A stretch of DNA of 35,663 nt from an uncultured Paracoccaceae bacterium. Its GTDB lineage: Bacteria > Pseudomonadota > Alphaproteobacteria > Rhodobacterales > Rhodobacteraceae. This document shows, one piece after another, positions 33,608 through 35,663 of this stretch (the stretch's first letter is position 1; every line of letters starts with the position of its first letter). The stretch is taken from NCBI GenBank assembly GCA_937995865.1, contig CALKJA010000044.1, positions 1 through 35,663 of the forward strand, written 5' to 3'. The notes beneath the pieces are model-generated. The model searched no databases. It had not been told where the DNA came from and saw nothing but the letters and a program-made list of their open reading frames with translations. A program made the position numbers and the translations under genes.

Positions 33608-35663
33608 GTGTTCCAAGCTCGGCCCGGGTTGTCATCGTCGGGGGTGGCATCATTGGATGCTCTGTAGCTTACCATCTGACCAAACTTGGTTGGAGTGATG
33701 TTGTATTGCTGGAACGCAAAGCGCTTACCAGCGGAACAACTTGGCACGCGGCAGGCCTCATAGCACAACTTCGCGCTACGCAAAACATGACCCGGTTAGC
33801 GAAATACAGCCAAGAGCTGTACGGCACTCTGGAGGCAGAAACGGGTGTGGCAACGGGATTCAAACGGTGCGGATCGATCACCGTTGCGCTAACGGAAGAG
33901 CGGCGCGAGGAGATCACACGGCAGGCGGCTATGGCCCGTGCTTTTGGCGTGCTGGCGGAAGAAATCTCACCTGCTGAGGTGAAGGCCAAGTACGAGCATT
34001 TGAATATCGAGGGCGTCACAGGCGGGGTATATCTGCCGCTGGATGGACAGGGTGATCCTGCAAATATCGCGCATGCGCTGGCCAAAGGGGCCCGGCAGGG
34101 TGGCGCCAAAGTTATTGAAAGGACATGCGCGACCGGCGTGAACCGCGACGGGCGGCGCATTACTGGCGTTCAATGGCGGAATGAAGTTGGTGAGACGGGT
34201 GAGATCGCCTGTGATCATGTGGTAAATTGCGGCGGCATGTGGGGTCACGAAGTGGGCCGAATGCTGGGCACCAACGTACCGCTCCACGCGTGCGAGCATT
34301 TCTATATCGTAACCGAGGCGATTGCAGGTCTTACTCAATTGCCAGTGCTTCGGGTGCCCGACGAATGCGCGTACTACAAGGAAGATGCAGGCAAGATGCT
34401 GCTTGGCGCGTTCGAACCAAATGCAAAACCTTGGGCGGCGAACGGCATTCCAGCGGATTTCGAGTTCGACCAACTGCCCGAGGACTTTGATCACTTTGAG
34501 CCAATTCTTGAAAACGCGGTCGAGCGGATGCCGATGCTAGCCGAAGCCGGAATCCACACGTTTTTCAACGGTCCAGAAAGCTTTACACCGGATGATGCCT
34601 ATCATCTTGGGCTTTGCCCGGAGATGGACAATGTTTGGGTCGCTGCTGGGTTCAATTCCATCGGCATCCAGTCCGCTGGGGGCGCAGGACAGGCTCTGGC
34701 ACAATGGATGGAGGACGGTGAAAAGCCGTTTGATTTGGGAGATGTTGACATCAGCCGTATGCAGCCATTTCAGGGCAACAAGACTTATCTATTTGAACGC
34801 TCGAAAGAGACTTTGGGCTTACTCTACGCTGATCACTTCCCGTTCCTGCAGAAAGCTACGGCGCGGGGAGTCCGGCGGACGCCGTTTCACCAACACCTTT
34901 TGGATCAAGGCGCGGTCATGGGGGAACTGGCTGGCTGGGAACGCGCGAACTGGTTTGCGCGAGACGACCAAGAGCCGCGCTATGCGTATTCCTGGAAGCG
35001 GCAAAATTTCTTTGAAAATGTGCGCGAAGAACACATGGCCGTTCGGACCGGTGTGGGCATGTATGACATGTCCTCATTCGGTAAGATCCGTGTTGAAGGC
35101 CCGGACGTTGTTGAGTTTTTGAACTACGTGGGCGGCGGGCAGTATCAAGTCCCCATAGGCAAAATCGTCTACACTCAATTCCTAAATCATCGCGGTGGGA
35201 TTGAGGCTGATGTGACGATCACGCGATTGGCGGAGACGGCTTTCTTAGTTGTGACGCCTGCCGCCACGCGACTAGCGGATCAGACATGGATGGAGCGCAA
35301 TCGCGGTGATTTCAACGTTGTGATTACGGATGTGACAGCAGGCGAAGGCGTTCTTGCCGTGATGGGTCCACAGGCGCGGGCGCTTTTGCAGAAAGTATCA
35401 CCTGCGAATCTTAGCAATGAGGTTAATCCGTTTGGTACTGCACAAGAAATTGAAATCGGTATGGGTCGTGCACGCGTTCACCGTGTGACCTATGTGGGTG
35501 AGCTTGGTTGGGAAGTCTATGTCAGCTCGGATATGGCTCCGCACGTCTTTGAGGTGTTGCATGAGGCCGGGCAAGATTTGGGCATGAGACTTTGTGGAAT
35601 GCACATGATGGATACGTGCCGTATTGAAAAAGGCTTCCGTCATTTTGGCCACGACATCACAGC
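33604..35663 (+). CDS. Second FAD-dependent dehydrogenase with GcvT domains (dimethylglycine/sarcosine dehydrogenase-like, partial, 3' end outside window)
   Basis: An open frame of 686 codons runs to the window edge without a stop. It has the Rossmann FAD site ARVVIVGGGIIGCSVAYHL (residues 7-25), SGTTWHAAGL with the covalent-FAD His48, and a C-terminal GcvT part with GMYDMSSFGKIRVEGPDVVE, YTQFLNHRGGIEADVTITR and VTYVGELGWEVYVSSDM. It resembles dimethylglycine and sarcosine dehydrogenases of about 810-820 residues, so roughly 130 residues are missing. Its start overlaps the methyltransferase stop, so the two are coupled. With the first copy it could cover successive demethylations, dimethylglycine to sarcosine to glycine; which copy does which is not decided. 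Confidence 0.9.
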   Translation, partial: MSVPSSARVVIVGGGIIGCSVAYHLTKLGWSDVVLLERKALTSGTTWHAAGLIAQLRATQNMTRLAKYSQELYGTLEAETGVATGFKRCGSITVALTEERREEITRQAAMARAFGVLAEEISPAEVKAKYEHLNIEGVTGGVYLPLDGQGDPANIAHALAKGARQGGAKVIERTCATGVNRDGRRITGVQWRNEVGETGEIACDHVVNCGGMWGHEVGRMLGTNVPLHACEHFYIVTEAIAGLTQLPVLRVPDECAYYKEDAGKMLLGAFEPNAKPWAANGIPADFEFDQLPEDFDHFEPILENAVERMPMLAEAGIHTFFNGPESFTPDDAYHLGLCPEMDNVWVAAGFNSIGIQSAGGAGQALAQWMEDGEKPFDLGDVDISRMQPFQGNKTYLFERSKETLGLLYADHFPFLQKATARGVRRTPFHQHLLDQGAVMGELAGWERANWFARDDQEPRYAYSWKRQNFFENVREEHMAVRTGVGMYDMSSFGKIRVEGPDVVEFLNYVGGGQYQVPIGKIVYTQFLNHRGGIEADVTITRLAETAFLVVTPAATRLADQTWMERNRGDFNVVITDVTAGEGVLAVMGPQARALLQKVSPANLSNEVNPFGTAQEIEIGMGRARVHRVTYVGELGWEVYVSSDMAPHVFEVLHEAGQDLGMRLCGMHMMDTCRIEKGFRHFGHDIT

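Noticed and set aside
1-35663. CRISPR arrays, tRNA or rRNA genes, insertion sequences, phage genes
   Set aside because: I looked for direct repeat-spacer patterns, cloverleaf sequences and transposase or integrase motifs and saw none; only the short hairpin repeats were found.

Overview
The window looks like chromosomal DNA of a marine alphaproteobacterium of the Roseobacter group (Rhodobacteraceae). The reasons are the housekeeping set (LON-domain protein, Trm112-like protein, UbiH-type hydroxylase, FtsK, LolA, HspQ), a paired dimethylglycine/sarcosine dehydrogenase-like and betaine-homocysteine methyltransferase-like locus, small RNAs carrying CCUCCC anti-Shine-Dalgarno motifs, and a hairpin repeat found in three intergenic regions. 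This assignment is inferred from gene content; no database search was possible.

Layout. Bases 1-86 are the 3' end of a KdpE-like response regulator. The gap after it carries two related small RNA genes, each ending in a Rho-independent terminator. A VOC-fold protein and exonuclease III follow. From 1847 to 11349 lies a self-contained sugar locus: a LacI-type repressor faces a substrate-binding protein, two permeases, a UgpC/MalK-type ATPase, two xylose-isomerase-like TIM barrels and two Gfo/Idh/MocA oxidoreductases. The two divergent promoters sit between two mirror-image operators. No glycoside hydrolase or sugar kinase is encoded, which suggests that imported glycosides may be opened by oxidation at C3 followed by elimination and hydration.

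From 11426 to 23762 the genes are mainly housekeeping: thioredoxin/TPR chaperedoxin, LON substrate-binding-domain protein, Trm112-like protein, FAD hydroxylase (reverse), amidase, a DapC-like aminotransferase, FtsK, a small lipoprotein, LolA, a lytic-transglycosylase-like lipoprotein (reverse), an AEC permease (reverse) and HspQ. From 23890 to 28425 come gamma-glutamyltransferase (reverse), an RsbV/RsbW-like partner-switching pair (reverse), a thiolase and free-methionine-(R)-sulfoxide reductase.

The right end (28573-35663) is a same-strand block: an XRE-cupin regulator, a LysE-type exporter, a GFA-fold protein, a FAD/GcvT dehydrogenase, a homocysteine S-methyltransferase and a second FAD/GcvT dehydrogenase cut by the window edge. 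Together these fit stepwise demethylation of glycine betaine, dimethylglycine and sarcosine, with methyl groups passed to homocysteine and tetrahydrofolate.
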